The notes under the pieces were generated by a model. It saw only the letters and a program-made list of their open reading frames with translations. It was not told where the DNA came from and searched no databases. DNA of 64,000 nucleotides from an uncultured Oscillospiraceae bacterium (lineage in GTDB: Bacteria > Bacillota > Clostridia > Oscillospirales > Ruminococcaceae): assembly GCA_934513685.1 (NCBI GenBank), contig CAKSWY010000006.1:1-64000 (forward strand). Reading direction: 5' to 3'. Of the stretch, positions 23,789 to 33,318 are shown in pieces (positions within the stretch are counted from its first letter, which is position 1; each line of letters opens with the position of its first letter). The translations under genes were made by a program, and so were the position numbers.

Positions 23789-24724
23789 TCAGCCCAGCGT
23801 TTCGCCCTGGGTCAGGGCCAGCACCTCCAGCGCCGTGCGGGGCGGGTTCACACTCTCGCCGGTGCCGTTCCGGGCATAGTCCACAAAATATTCCATCTCC
23901 CGCTCATAGCGGCGGTTCACCGGCTCCTCATAGCGGCGCACGGTGCCGTCCTCCAGCGTGAGAGTGCCCGCGCCGAAATCGGCGGTGACGGTGCCCTCCT
24001 TGCAGAACAGCTCAATGCTCCGCCGGTAGGTGCGGCCGAAGTAATCCAGATGCACCTCGGCCAGCAGGCCCGGATACCGGGCAATGTAAACGGACAGATC
24101 GTCCGAATCGATCTCCAGATGGCTGAAGGTTCCCTTCAGGTTGTACACCTGGCTGGGCACGCCGAACAGCTCCACCAGATAGTCCCACTCGTGGATCAGG
24201 TCGATGGTCACACCGCCGCCCATCTCCCGGTGGGCCGAGTACACGGTGCGGTAGTCCACCCCGGGCCGCCAGTCCGGCAGGTAGGAAGAGCAGATCACCC
24301 GGGCCGAGTAGGGCTTCAGCCGGGGCAGCTCCTCCTTCAGGGCCAGCATGGTGCCGCACCAGCGCATGGGGGCCGCCACATAGGCCTTCTGGTGCTCGTC
24401 CAGCCCCAGGGCCGCCAGGTCGTAGCCGGTGGCCTCAAAGATGGGCTTTTCGATGAATAGGGCCTTCGCCCGGCCCGCCAGCTTTTGAATGGCCTCGGCG
24501 TGCAGGTGGGTGGGGTTGGTGATGAAGGCCAGGTCGTACTCGCCCAGGGCATTCCAGTCGGTGTACTGGGCGTGCAGCAGCTCGGCCGCGCCGGGGCGCA
24601 GGGGGCGGCTGCCGCTGCGCAGGGCATCCGCCTGAAGGGGAATGCCCTTTTTCTCGCACAGGGCCGTCAGGTTCTGCAAATGCCGGGTGCCGATGGACCC
24701 CAGCCCGATGAACAGTGCTTTCAC
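23789..24724 (-). CDS. Gfo/Idh/MocA-family oxidoreductase
   Basis: 311 residues. N-terminal Rossmann domain (FIGLGSIGTRHLQNL), then DLAFITNPTHLHAEAI and the EKPIF motif conserved for catalytic lysine in this family (FIEKPIF). The C-terminal half is the beta-sheet substrate domain. Starts with GTG at 24724, preceded by GGGAGGAACACC. It lies next to a second Gfo/Idh/MocA protein within the nonulosonate operon. Such enzymes reduce or oxidise NDP-sugars or related keto intermediates with NAD(P); neither is in the standard legionaminate pathway, so they probably make an added modification or a branch sugar. Confidence 0.85.
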   Translation of the reverse strand: MKALFIGLGSIGTRHLQNLTALCEKKGIPLQADALRSGSRPLRPGAAELLHAQYTDWNALGEYDLAFITNPTHLHAEAIQKLAGRAKALFIEKPIFEATGYDLAALGLDEHQKAYVAAPMRWCGTMLALKEELPRLKPYSARVICSSYLPDWRPGVDYRTVYSAHREMGGGVTIDLIHEWDYLVELFGVPSQVYNLKGTFSHLEIDSDDLSVYIARYPGLLAEVHLDYFGRTYRRSIELFCKEGTVTADFGAGTLTLEDGTVRRYEEPVNRRYEREMEYFVDYARNGTGESVNPPRTALEVLALTQGETLG

Positions 24725-24739
24725 GGTGTTCCTCCCGTT

Positions 24740-25723
24740 TCAAAAGCGCTCGATGCGCTCGATCAGCTCAATGGTGGCCAGATCCTTTTCAAAGCTGTAC
24801 CGGGGCTGCTGGGTGCCGTTCAGCACCCCAAAGAAGTTGGTCAGCTCGTCCACGTAGGCGTTTTCCACAATGTTGTCGCTGTACCGGCTGTCGTGCTCCA
24901 CGGTCTGGTAGGTGCACACCGGGTCCTTCCGGCCGGTGGCGTGGTCAAAGCGGTACAGGCTGGCGGGGCTGCCCTCCCAGAACAGGTGCAGGCCCTCGCC
25001 GAAGCACTCAAAGTTGCGCACGGCCTTGGGGCTGACCACGTCGGCGGCCAAAAAGCCCTTGGTGCCGTTTTCGTGGCGCAGGGTGACAAACCAGCTGTCC
25101 GGATAGGGCAGCTCCAGATCGCTGAGCTTGTCCTTTTCCACATACACGCTCTTCACCGGGCCGAAGGCGTCCAGCAGCCAGGGCAGGTCAATGCCGAAGA
25201 TCTCCCGCACGCCGCTGGTGCGCTTGTCGCCCACAAAGAAGTTCTTGTAGTTCTCCCAGGGGTGCCAGTCAGGCAGGTACTGGCCGATGTGGTAGATGTA
25301 GTTCACCGGCTTTTTAAATTCGGCCACCTGCTGCTTGATGTACTGGGTCTCGCCCCGGTACAGCATGGTGCTGGAAAGGAACAGCGGCAACCCTTTGGCT
25401 TTGGCCTTGGCCATGTTTTCGGTGTAGCCGTCGCTCACCAGGTTCAGCTCGGTGAACACGGGCAGGCCCTCATCCAGCAGCTGGCCAATGATGCCGCTGT
25501 GGGTGATGGGGGCGGTGCACACCAGCGCCGCGTCCGGGTGCCGGGCCGCCACCGCCGTGGGAATGTCCGGATAGGCGTCGATGCCCAGCCGCCGCACCTC
25601 TTCGCTGGTGCGGCGCTCCTCGCTCAGGTCCACGCCGCACAGCTCAATGGAAGCGTCAATGCCCTTGGCCAGCCGGGCGCGGCGTTTGCCCATGCTGCCC
25701 AGGCCCACGATCAAAAGTTTCAT
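24740..25723 (-). CDS. second Gfo/Idh/MocA-family oxidoreductase
   Basis: 327 residues. Rossmann start LLIVGLGSMGKRRARLAKG, then DAALVCTAPITHSGII and VFTELNLV, where the expected EKP is replaced by ELN. The replacement of the catalytic lysine by leucine-asparagine makes classic oxidoreductase activity doubtful. A weak AAGGG site precedes the ATG at 25723. Fifteen bases before the other oxidoreductase gene. Its partner keeps EKP, so one may be a non-catalytic subunit or act on another substrate. Confidence 0.78.
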   Translation of the reverse strand: MKLLIVGLGSMGKRRARLAKGIDASIELCGVDLSEERRTSEEVRRLGIDAYPDIPTAVAARHPDAALVCTAPITHSGIIGQLLDEGLPVFTELNLVSDGYTENMAKAKAKGLPLFLSSTMLYRGETQYIKQQVAEFKKPVNYIYHIGQYLPDWHPWENYKNFFVGDKRTSGVREIFGIDLPWLLDAFGPVKSVYVEKDKLSDLELPYPDSWFVTLRHENGTKGFLAADVVSPKAVRNFECFGEGLHLFWEGSPASLYRFDHATGRKDPVCTYQTVEHDSRYSDNIVENAYVDELTNFFGVLNGTQQPRYSFEKDLATIELIERIERF

Positions 25724-25878
25724 ATCCGTTTTCCCTTCTGTTGGTGTTTTTTGGGGGCGGCGTTTTTTCGCCCGTTCCCCCCGTTCTCTTATGCGCAGAC
25801 GCGCGCGTTATACACGCTGTATTCCCAGTTTTGCATATTTATGAATTTATGCAGTCTCGCGGCTGTGAGAATTTTTCC

Positions 25879-27114
25879 TCACGCTTCTTCCTGCTCTCCA
25901 GCCGGCTCGGCGGGATTTTTCCAGTGCTCCGGCACCGGCCCGTCGTAGAAGCTCTTGGGCGCGCCCAGGGTGGGGCTGTTCAGCCAGGCCTCCAGCACCC
26001 GGGCCATGCGCAGGCTGGTCGGCCCGCCGTTGTAGGGGCTTTGGGCCGTGCGGGCCTTCGCCGCAAATTCCGGGCTGCGGGCCGTAGCCAACGCCCCGGC
26101 AATGGACGCCTCTTCGGCCGGGCAGCACAGCACGTTGCCGCACACAATGCGCCCCGCCTGCCGCTGGCCGATGTTCACCGTGGGCACCCCGAAGGTGGGG
26201 GTTTCCACCACGCCGCTGGAGGAGTTGCCCGCCACCAGCGCGCAGGCCCGCAGGGCAGACACATACCGCACCACGCCCAGGCTGGTGAAGGCCGCGGCCT
26301 TGTCCGGCCGGGCGGCGGTCCATTCGTCCCACAGGGCGTTGATGGCCTGGCCGCCGGCATCCGCGTTGGATTTGGTGATGAGCCAGTGCAGCCCCTCGGT
26401 ACGGTCCATGGCCGCCAGCAGTGCCTGCATCTGGGCCATGGGGTCTGCGCCGCCGGCCGTTTCCGGGTGGAAGGTCACCAGCGCAAAGGGCTGCTCACCC
26501 CAGGCCGTCAGGCCCAGGTTTTCCAGCAGCTGCGCCCGGCTCAGGGTGGGCAGCGTGCGCAGGTTTTCGTCTCCCAGGCCGCCCAGCTGGTAGACGGTCT
26601 CGGGGGCTTCCCCCATGCGGATGACCCGGGCCGCGTATTCATCGCAGCTGGGGAAGTGCAGCGCCGCGATCTTGGTGATGCAGTGGCGGTAGTACTCGTC
26701 CGCCGCGCCCAGGGTCACGTCGCCGCCGCTGATGTGGGCCACCGGCACCCGCTGCATGGCGGCCGCCTGGGCCGCCGCAAAAATCTCGTACCGGTCGCCC
26801 AGAACCAGCACCCCGTCGGGGCGGTTGCGTTCAAACCAGGCCGCAAAGCCCTCCAGCGCGCGGCACACCGCGTGAGCGGTGGCCAGCGGGCCGGTCTCGC
26901 CGGTGAGGATGGGAATGCGGGCGGCAATGGGCACCCCGTCCGCCTCGATCTCCTTCACGGTGCTGCCGTATTCCGGGGCCAGATGCGCCCCGGTGACCAG
27001 CAGCGCCACGTTCAGGTTGTCCCGCCGGGTCAGGCACTGGATCACCGGCCGAAGCAGGCCGTACTCCGCCCGGGTGCCGGTGACGACCGCCAGCGTTTTC
27101 TTCTTCGTTTCCAT
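25879..27114 (-). CDS. legG: UDP/GDP-N-acetylglucosamine-type 2-epimerase, hydrolysing (NeuC/LegG-like)
   Basis: 411 residues. The start VVTGTRAEYGLLRPV, LVTGAHLAPEYGST, and HISGGDVTLGAADEYYRHCITK match the hydrolysing epimerase family NeuC/LegG (the usual motif is HXHGGEXTXGAXDEXXRHAITK). The C-terminal part ends in AGNSSSGVVETPTFGVP, the UDP-binding site. The enzyme would convert the 4-acetamido NDP-bacillosamine intermediate to a free mannose-type sugar. ATG 27114 with AAGGAGGGCCT. The gene is in the nonulosonate operon, 153 bases before an oxidoreductase. Confidence 0.88.
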   Translation of the reverse strand: METKKKTLAVVTGTRAEYGLLRPVIQCLTRRDNLNVALLVTGAHLAPEYGSTVKEIEADGVPIAARIPILTGETGPLATAHAVCRALEGFAAWFERNRPDGVLVLGDRYEIFAAAQAAAMQRVPVAHISGGDVTLGAADEYYRHCITKIAALHFPSCDEYAARVIRMGEAPETVYQLGGLGDENLRTLPTLSRAQLLENLGLTAWGEQPFALVTFHPETAGGADPMAQMQALLAAMDRTEGLHWLITKSNADAGGQAINALWDEWTAARPDKAAAFTSLGVVRYVSALRACALVAGNSSSGVVETPTFGVPTVNIGQRQAGRIVCGNVLCCPAEEASIAGALATARSPEFAAKARTAQSPYNGGPTSLRMARVLEAWLNSPTLGAPKSFYDGPVPEHWKNPAEPAGEQEEA

Positions 27115-27143
27115 AGGCCCTCCTTCGGGCTGCCGCTTCGCGC

Positions 27144-29027
27144 TCAGGGCTGCGCCAAGGCCAGGCGCACGCCCCCATCCGTATGCTCCACCCGGTACAG
27201 GGTATCTTCCAGAATCGGGCCGTCAAACAGGCTGCCCGCCGTGGCAGTGAAATTTTCCGGCGCGCGGCACAGATACAGGTAGGTGCTGCCCCCCAGTGCC
27301 GAGGCCCACTGCTGGGCATTGTCGTAGCCGCCGGTCGTCCAGCTGTCGATGGGGGCAAACTCCAGCGCAAAGGCAAGTTTGTCGTAGTCAAAGCCCCACT
27401 CGCTCACGCCCTGCCCCAGAACCAGGCACACCCGGTCGCTGTTCGTGTCCATGGCCAGCTCCGCCTCCAGGCCGGTGGCCGGCCGAGAGAAGGCCCGGTC
27501 CTCGTTGAAGCGCTGGGTGGCCTCAAAGCTGAAGGGCGGCACCAGCGCGCGGATGTAGTAGGGGTCCCGCAGAAGTAGGGCCGAGGCCGCAAAGCACACC
27601 GCCAGAAACACCGGCGGGCCTGCGTTCTTTTTCCGGTTGCGGGGGGTGGGGGCCGCCAGGCTCAGGTTGGCCAGCAGCATAGCCCCGCTGAACCACCCCG
27701 CCGCCAGATAGGTGTAGAGATACCGCTCCATACTGGGCAGGTTGGGGTCTGCCCCGAAGCCGCTGTACAGGTACAGATACAGCAGGCAGGCCGCATAGAT
27801 GCCGAAGCCCACCCACAGGGCAACCGCAGCTGCGATGGCCGGCTTTTTGCGGCCGCTGCGCTTGCCCCAGTAAACATACACCGTGCCGATGCCCGCGCCC
27901 CACAGATAATAGCGCTTGGAGCCGAACAGCAGCTTGCAGAAGTTGTGCAGGCACTGGGTATAAGGCGAATCCGCGTCGCCCAGCTCCTCCAGCAGGTCGG
28001 CCCAGCCCTCTTCCGGCGAGATGTCCGACATCACCCAGGCGTTGGGGCTGCCGTACAGGGTGCGGTACATCACCCAGCTCTGGCGCAGCAGCAGGCCGAA
28101 CAGCAGCATGGCCACCGGCACCGCCAGCAGGCGCATCCAGGCCACCCGGTTTTTGGGCCGCCCGTCCCGGGTCAGCCGCACAACCAGAATCACCACCAGG
28201 GCAAAGCCCAGCATGGCCAGGCCGGTCTCCTTAACCAGCGTCAGGGTACCCGCACCAAGGCACAGGCTGATCAGGTCGCCCTGATCCAGCCGGTCGGTGT
28301 GCAGGGCCGTAAAGATCAGATAGGCCGTCAGCAGGGCCAGCAGCATATCCACGTACACAATGGTGTACACCCGCTCGTAGAACACCACCGGGAACGCCAG
28401 CAGCGCGCCCCCCAGCAGCAGGGTCTTCCACCACTGGCGGCGGCTGGCGCAGCGCAGGGCCGGCAGCAGGCAGCTGGTCATCAGCACATCCAGCCCGAAC
28501 ACAGCGGCCGCCTCCCACTGCTGCCCGGCAAAGCGGGCAAAGAAGTACTCAAACAGGCTGCTGGCCGGGGGATAGCCCCGGAAGGTGGTGGTGGAGGGCT
28601 GCACGCAGTGGTGCTTGTCCAGCGTGATCATGTTCTTCACCGCCAGGCCCCAGTGGCTCAGATCGTCCCAGGCGCTCAGACGGCGGCCCCAGGCCAGGCA
28701 CAGCAGCCAGACCCCAATCAGGGCAAAGCCGCCCAATGCCCAGCCCCAGCGGCGGGCCAGCCGCTTTTTGTTGCCGCTGCCATCCGGCCCGGCGGGCGAG
28801 GCCCAGCTGACCGCCAGATACACCGCCCCGGCCCCGGCACACAGCCACACCAGCCCCATGCCGATGAGCAGGTTGCCCAGCAGCCCGCCCAGATACAGCA
28901 GCAAAATGACAAAGAAGGCCGCCGGGGCAGCGGTCTCCACCGGTTTTTTATTCATCAGTGCGGCCAGCGCAAACACCAGCACCAGCCAGACGGCCCATTG
29001 GCCGATTACCGTCATCGCCATCGGCAT
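27144..29027 (-). CDS. polytopic membrane protein, GT-C-type glycosyltransferase candidate
   Basis: 627 residues, about 12 helices. After the first long loop it has RLSAWDDLSHWGLAVKN, an acidic DD motif in the same place as in the other two GT-C-like proteins of the operon, followed by PSTTTFRGYPP. This suggests a lipid-phosphate-sugar-dependent glycosyltransferase working on the outer face. No Pfam family was recognised with confidence. The start may be the ATG at 29027 or one a few codons later (29021 or 29015), where the spacing from AAGGGG is better. Lies between legI and legG. Confidence 0.65.
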   Translation of the reverse strand: MPMAMTVIGQWAVWLVLVFALAALMNKKPVETAAPAAFFVILLLYLGGLLGNLLIGMGLVWLCAGAGAVYLAVSWASPAGPDGSGNKKRLARRWGWALGGFALIGVWLLCLAWGRRLSAWDDLSHWGLAVKNMITLDKHHCVQPSTTTFRGYPPASSLFEYFFARFAGQQWEAAAVFGLDVLMTSCLLPALRCASRRQWWKTLLLGGALLAFPVVFYERVYTIVYVDMLLALLTAYLIFTALHTDRLDQGDLISLCLGAGTLTLVKETGLAMLGFALVVILVVRLTRDGRPKNRVAWMRLLAVPVAMLLFGLLLRQSWVMYRTLYGSPNAWVMSDISPEEGWADLLEELGDADSPYTQCLHNFCKLLFGSKRYYLWGAGIGTVYVYWGKRSGRKKPAIAAAVALWVGFGIYAACLLYLYLYSGFGADPNLPSMERYLYTYLAAGWFSGAMLLANLSLAAPTPRNRKKNAGPPVFLAVCFAASALLLRDPYYIRALVPPFSFEATQRFNEDRAFSRPATGLEAELAMDTNSDRVCLVLGQGVSEWGFDYDKLAFALEFAPIDSWTTGGYDNAQQWASALGGSTYLYLCRAPENFTATAGSLFDGPILEDTLYRVEHTDGGVRLALAQP

Positions 29028-29103
29028 ACCCCTTCTCTATGATCCGTATGATCCGTTCCTCGGGCCGCTTTGCCCGCGTGTTCCCCCTCTGCGTTCCGCC
29101 CGC

Positions 29104-30102
29104 TCAGTGCAGGCGGATCGGCTCATCCTCCGCAAAATCAAAGGCCGCCTCGGTGCCCAGCACCTCATACCAGCGCATGGGGCTTACCCCGTCGCCGGGG
29201 CGCTTGGTGGTCAGGTTTTCGGTGGTGAACACCTCGCCCTTTTTGATGGGCCGCGCCGCCACAATGCTCTTGCGGGCAACGGCCTTGTTCTTGGCCTCGC
29301 TGGGGCTTACCTGCTTTTTGCCGCTGCCCATGGCCACCTCAATGCGGCGCACTGCCTGCACCATGGCCCGCAGTTCCTCCGGGTTCAGGCTGGCCTTCTG
29401 GTCAGGGCCGGGCAGGTTTTTGTCCAGCGTAAAGTGCTTTTCAATCACCACGGCGCCCAGGGCCGCGGCGGCCACGTCGCACTCCCAGCCGGTGGTGTGG
29501 TCCGAAAGGCCCACCGGCAGGCCGAACTGGTCCGCAAGATCCAGCATGGCCCCCAGATTTGCGTCCTCATAGGGGGTGGGGTACTCGGTGTTGCAGTGCA
29601 GCAGCACCACGCCGGGGCAGCCCGCGTCCTCCAGAATGGTGAGGGCGTCCTCCACCTCGCTGAGAATGCTCATGCCCGTGGAGAGGATGACCGGGGTTTT
29701 GGTGCGGCCCACCGCCTCCAGATAGGGCAGGTTGGTGATCTCGCCGCTGGGCACTTTCATCCAGGGCAGCTTCAGCGAGCCGAGAAACTCCACGCTGGGA
29801 ATGTCAAAGGGGGCGGAGAGGTACTGAATGCCGATGGAATCGCAGTACTCCTTCAGCTCCTTATGGGCCGCAAAATCAAAGTGCAGTCTGCGCACCATTT
29901 CCAGCTGGCTTTCCTGCTCGCCGGTGGTCTTTTTCTGGTATTCGGCCTTCTGGGCAAACTTGCTGATCACCAGCTCGGGCACGGCGGTCTGGTACTTCAC
30001 CGCATCGGCGCCGCACTCCTTGGCCACCCGCGCCAGCTCCTTGGCCATTTCCAGGCTGCCGTTGTGGTTCACACCGGCCTCTGCCACAATATAAACAGAC
30101 AT
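29104..30102 (-). CDS. legI: nonulosonic acid synthase (NeuB/LegI-like)
   Basis: 332 residues. Condenses a 2,4-di-N-acetyl-type mannose with phosphoenolpyruvate to give a nine-carbon acid. IVAEAGVNHNGSLEMAK, KYQTAVP, SAPFDIPSVEFL, KVPSGEI and HCNTEYPTPYEDANL are family signatures, and GLSDHTTG with EKHFTLDK follows. A SAF (antifreeze-like) domain occupies the last 60 residues or so, starting at KSIVAARPIKKGE. ATG at 30102 follows GTAAGGAGCAACAGTC. Together with legB, legC, legG and legF it points to legionaminic acid. Confidence 0.9.
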   Translation of the reverse strand: MSVYIVAEAGVNHNGSLEMAKELARVAKECGADAVKYQTAVPELVISKFAQKAEYQKKTTGEQESQLEMVRRLHFDFAAHKELKEYCDSIGIQYLSAPFDIPSVEFLGSLKLPWMKVPSGEITNLPYLEAVGRTKTPVILSTGMSILSEVEDALTILEDAGCPGVVLLHCNTEYPTPYEDANLGAMLDLADQFGLPVGLSDHTTGWECDVAAAALGAVVIEKHFTLDKNLPGPDQKASLNPEELRAMVQAVRRIEVAMGSGKKQVSPSEAKNKAVARKSIVAARPIKKGEVFTTENLTTKRPGDGVSPMRWYEVLGTEAAFDFAEDEPIRLH

Positions 30103-30243
30103 GACTGTTGCTCCTTACACGTTTTTTCAAAATGCGGCCGGGCCGACAAAAGGCCGCCGGCCGGGAATCGGCTCGCCCGCCCGGCGGCCCGCTGTGCCGC
30201 ATGGTTGATTCTGCCCCGCCGGGGCCGGTTTTTATTCCGGCGT

Positions 30244-31329
30244 TCAGGTCTGACTCTGGCTCTCCAGGCGGCGGCGCATGGCGTCCAGCTCTTCGATCTG
30301 GCCCATGTCCATCCAGCTGCTCTCGCTGATGGGGTACACCCCCACCCGGCGGCCCATGGCCCGGTATTTGTCGATGATGTCGGTGAAGCCCTGCTTCTTG
30401 CCGTCCTCCAGGTCCCGGATGACCTCCGGCTCCACCACATACACGCCGGTGTTGGTGAGGAAGTTCATCTCCGGCTTTTCCCGCATGGCCTGAATTTCGC
30501 CGCCCTCGCCCAGCTCGATCACGCCGTAGGGCACGGTAAAGTGCTTGAAGGCACACACCATGGTGATCACGTTGCCCTGGGCCTTGTGGTGGTTGTAAAT
30601 GTCGCCGAAGTCGGCGTCAATGAGAATGTCGCAGTTGGACAGGAAGAAGGTGGTGTCCAGCTGGCCCTTCAGCAGGCACAGCCCGCCGCCGGTGCCCAGC
30701 GGCTGCTCCTCCTCCACATACTGCACGGTGTAGTCCTTTTCCAACTCGTTGAAATAGGACTTGATCATGCCCTTTTTGTAGTTCACCACCAGGCGGAAGT
30801 CGGTGCAGCCGAAGCCCCGGAAGCGGTGGATGATGTGCTCCAGAATGGGCATTTCGCCCACGGGGATCAGGGGCTTGGGCAGGATCTTGGTGTAGGGGTA
30901 CAGCCGGGTACCCAGCCCGCCCGCCATGATGACCACCGGCAGCCCGGCCTGGCGGCGGTTGTCCAGGTTCACGCCCTGGGCAAACACCACGTCGATCAGG
31001 CGGCCCTTCTGGTCCACCAGAGGCACCGCGTCAATGGTGTATTTCTGCATCAGGGCCTTGGCCTCGCCCCGGCGGCCCAGAGGCAGGCTTTTGGGGTGGT
31101 AGTTCACGGCGTTTTTCACCGGGTCTTCCAGCCCGCCGCCCCGCAGAATGTGCTTGCGCAGGTCGCCGTCGGTCACAACGCCCCGCAGCACCTTTTCGTC
31201 GCTGACGATGAACAGAATGCGCTGGCCGGTCTCGTCCAGCTTTTTCATGGTATCCAGCACGGTGATCTCTTCGCTGATGCACAACGCATCCAGCTGCAAG
31301 GGCCGGCTGGCCGCTGCCGGGGCGCTCAC
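30244..31329 (-). CDS. ptmE: CBS-domain nucleotidyltransferase (PtmE-like sugar-1-phosphate guanylyltransferase)
   Basis: 361 residues. Two CBS repeats (about 9-118; VVTDGDLRKH in the first) precede an NTP-transferase domain (about 122-361) with VIMAGGLGTRLYPYTK, the signature of nucleotide-sugar pyrophosphorylases, and LLSNCDILIDADF giving the catalytic D motif. CBS plus nucleotidyltransferase is the PtmE plan, which makes GDP-glucosamine or GDP-GlcNAc to feed legionaminic acid synthesis in Campylobacter. The start is probably GTG at 31329, overlapping the legC stop (GTGA), since the CBS core begins soon after; an ATG at 31362 within legC is possible. No Shine-Dalgarno is obvious, suggesting coupling. 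Confidence 0.82.
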   Translation of the reverse strand: MSAPAAASRPLQLDALCISEEITVLDTMKKLDETGQRILFIVSDEKVLRGVVTDGDLRKHILRGGGLEDPVKNAVNYHPKSLPLGRRGEAKALMQKYTIDAVPLVDQKGRLIDVVFAQGVNLDNRRQAGLPVVIMAGGLGTRLYPYTKILPKPLIPVGEMPILEHIIHRFRGFGCTDFRLVVNYKKGMIKSYFNELEKDYTVQYVEEEQPLGTGGGLCLLKGQLDTTFFLSNCDILIDADFGDIYNHHKAQGNVITMVCAFKHFTVPYGVIELGEGGEIQAMREKPEMNFLTNTGVYVVEPEVIRDLEDGKKQGFTDIIDKYRAMGRRVGVYPISESSWMDMGQIEELDAMRRRLESQSQT

Positions 31330-32489
31330 AGGCTCAGCAGCAGGTCGATCACCCGCTGGCAATCTTCCCGCGTCAGGTTGGTGGAGCAGGGCAGGTTCAC
31401 AATGCGTTTGCGGTACTCCTCGGCCTTTTCCAGCCCATAGGCCTGGCTGCCGGGGTAATCGGCCTGCTCATGGATCAGCGCCCACACCGGGCGGGTTTGG
31501 ATCTTTTCCTTCTGCAGGGCCGCGATCAGGCTGTCCCGGTCGTGGCGATCGTCCTCCAGATACAGGCTGTAGAACCACTTGTTGGGGCGCACGCCGTTCT
31601 CGTCAAAGTCCAGAATGCGGTAGCCGTTTTTGCCGTCCAGTGCATCCTTGTACATCTTCCACATGGCGTGCTTGTGGGCGATGAAGCCCTCCAGCTCCTC
31701 GATCTGGGCCAGGCCCAGGGCCGCCTGCAGGTTGGTCATGCGGTAGTTGTAGCCCACCTCGTCGTGCAAAAACTGCAGCTCATCCGCCTTGGCCTGGGTG
31801 GACAGGTGCTTCGCGTGCTCGGCCCAGTCGGCATGGTTGGAAACCACCATGCCGCCCGCGCCGGTGGTGATGATCTTGTTGCCGTTGAAGCTGTACACGC
31901 CCACGTCGCCGATGGTGCCGGCAAACTTGCCCTTGAGGGGGCCTTCGGTGTAATGGGTGCCCAGCGCCTCGGTGGCGTCCTCGATCAGAATCAGGTGGTA
32001 CTTCTTGGCCAGCGCCAGGAACGCCGGCATATTGGCCATGTTGCCGAACACGTGCACCACCACAATGGCCTTTACATGGGCGCCGGTGGCCTTGTCGATC
32101 AGGCGCTCGCCCTGCAGCTCGCACTTTTCGGTGCAGAACCGCTCGGCGGCGGCGGGGTCCATGCACAGGCTGTCGTCACAGCCGATGAACACCGGCTCGG
32201 CCCCCACATAGCGGGTGGTGGGGTTCACCGCCGCGATGAAGGTCAGGGTGGGCACCAGAACCTCATCGCCCTTGCCCAGGCCCGCCACCATGGCGGCCAG
32301 ATGCAGGCCGGAGGAGCCGCTGTTGCAGGCCACGGCCCGGGGCATACCCACATAACGGGCGATGGCGTTTTCAAAGTCGCCCACCTTGCTGCCGCCGGTG
32401 GACACCCATTCGCTGACCACCGCTTCGTTCACATATTCCTTTTCATTGCCCTGGAAATTGGGTACAGACAGGGGAATAAAGCTCGCCAT
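31326..32489 (-). CDS. legC: PLP-dependent aminotransferase (DegT/DnrJ family, LegC-like)
   Basis: 387 residues. Fold-type I aminotransferase that would aminate the 4-keto NDP-sugar made by LegB. The PLP site is seen in NSGSSGLHLA (phosphate cup), EDATEALGTHY (D172) and SFNGNKIITTGAGGM, whose lysine 205 forms the internal aldimine. The C-terminus ends with PGSQAYGLEKAEEY. Length is usual for LegC-family aminotransferases. ATG at 32489 is preceded by AAGAAGG. It is followed by ptmE with a four-base overlap. Preceded by about 210 bases of AT-richer spacer before the accessory gene. Confidence 0.88.
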   Translation of the reverse strand: MASFIPLSVPNFQGNEKEYVNEAVVSEWVSTGGSKVGDFENAIARYVGMPRAVACNSGSSGLHLAAMVAGLGKGDEVLVPTLTFIAAVNPTTRYVGAEPVFIGCDDSLCMDPAAAERFCTEKCELQGERLIDKATGAHVKAIVVVHVFGNMANMPAFLALAKKYHLILIEDATEALGTHYTEGPLKGKFAGTIGDVGVYSFNGNKIITTGAGGMVVSNHADWAEHAKHLSTQAKADELQFLHDEVGYNYRMTNLQAALGLAQIEELEGFIAHKHAMWKMYKDALDGKNGYRILDFDENGVRPNKWFYSLYLEDDRHDRDSLIAALQKEKIQTRPVWALIHEQADYPGSQAYGLEKAEEYRKRIVNLPCSTNLTREDCQRVIDLLLSL

Positions 32490-32700
32490 ATGTACAAACC
32501 TTCTTTCTTGTGCTTGTTGACCGGCCCGGCCCACCCCGCCGGGCATCCTGCGTCATGCCCTTATTGTACCGCATTTTCGAGCAGAGCTGGTAAACAATTT
32601 GTGATTTTTCCGGATTTTTGTGCAATTTCTTTGACAGGTTAAAGCCTCGTCCGAAACGCGGGGGCGCTGCGCCCGCTGCAAACCGCCACAAATGCGCTGC

Positions 32701-33318
32701 TCACCGCCGCTTTTTCCAGGCCTGCCGGGCCAGCGAAAGGGCCGCCGCGGCCAGGCCGGGGTAGAGGATCAGGCAGAAGCACTGGTACCAGCTGGGCACA
32801 AAGTAGCTGCCCGCGCCTGCCGGCTCGTTCATGGTCACCGCCCCCAGGGTGATGGCGATGCTCTTGTTCACGTCCGGGCTGCAGGGGTCCAGCCGCAGGG
32901 ACGCAATGGCCCCGTAGGGCAGGGTGTAGCGGTAGCTTCCGTCCGCCTGCTTCTGGGGGAACACCCGCTTGTCCTGGCTGAAATCCTCCCCCGCCCGGTT
33001 GGTGTAGTACAGGCACACCTCCCGGGGTTCGTCCGAGTAACTGGCCTCCACCCGAAGGGTGCGCACGGCCCGGCCGTCCGGGTTTTCCCAGATCATCTGG
33101 GGGTCGCCGTCCAGGGTCACGAGGGTGCCGTCCGCCTGCTGTTCCAGCCCGGCCAGCACAAAGTCCCCGGCGGTCATCTGCGCCTCGGCCAGGCGGCCGT
33201 TGGCCCGGGCCATGCTGTCGCCTGCAAAATGCCACAGGCACACCGCCAGAAAGCCGATCAGGCAGACCCCATAGCACAAAAGGGGAATGGGGGCCTTAAT
33301 CTTCCGCAATCTGCTCAT
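32701..33318 (-). CDS. small membrane protein with extracytoplasmic domain, paired with a GT-C protein
   Basis: 205 residues. One N-terminal helix (about 12-32), an outside domain of about 130 residues, and a C-terminal helix followed by a basic tail (WKKRR). No known family. The domain has LEQQADGTLVT, VCLYYTNRAGEDF and the SLRLDPCSP motif, and the same order occurs in the 207-residue protein at 35326-35949, so the two are homologues. The ATG overlaps the upstream GT-C stop by one base (TGATG). A role in binding or positioning a sugar or lipid carrier for the adjacent GT-C enzyme is a guess. Confidence 0.7.
   Translation of the reverse strand: MSRLRKIKAPIPLLCYGVCLIGFLAVCLWHFAGDSMARANGRLAEAQMTAGDFVLAGLEQQADGTLVTLDGDPQMIWENPDGRAVRTLRVEASYSDEPREVCLYYTNRAGEDFSQDKRVFPQKQADGSYRYTLPYGAIASLRLDPCSPDVNKSIAITLGAVTMNEPAGAGSYFVPSWYQCFCLILYPGLAAAALSLARQAWKKRR

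Noticed and set aside
28585..31440. Long plus-strand frame (951 codons) opposite legI, ptmE and membrane genes
   Set aside because: Antisense of real genes; no start signal and no domains.
32563..32568. TACAAT on the minus strand before legC
   Set aside because: No -35 at any normal spacing; legC may be read from the operon promoter instead.
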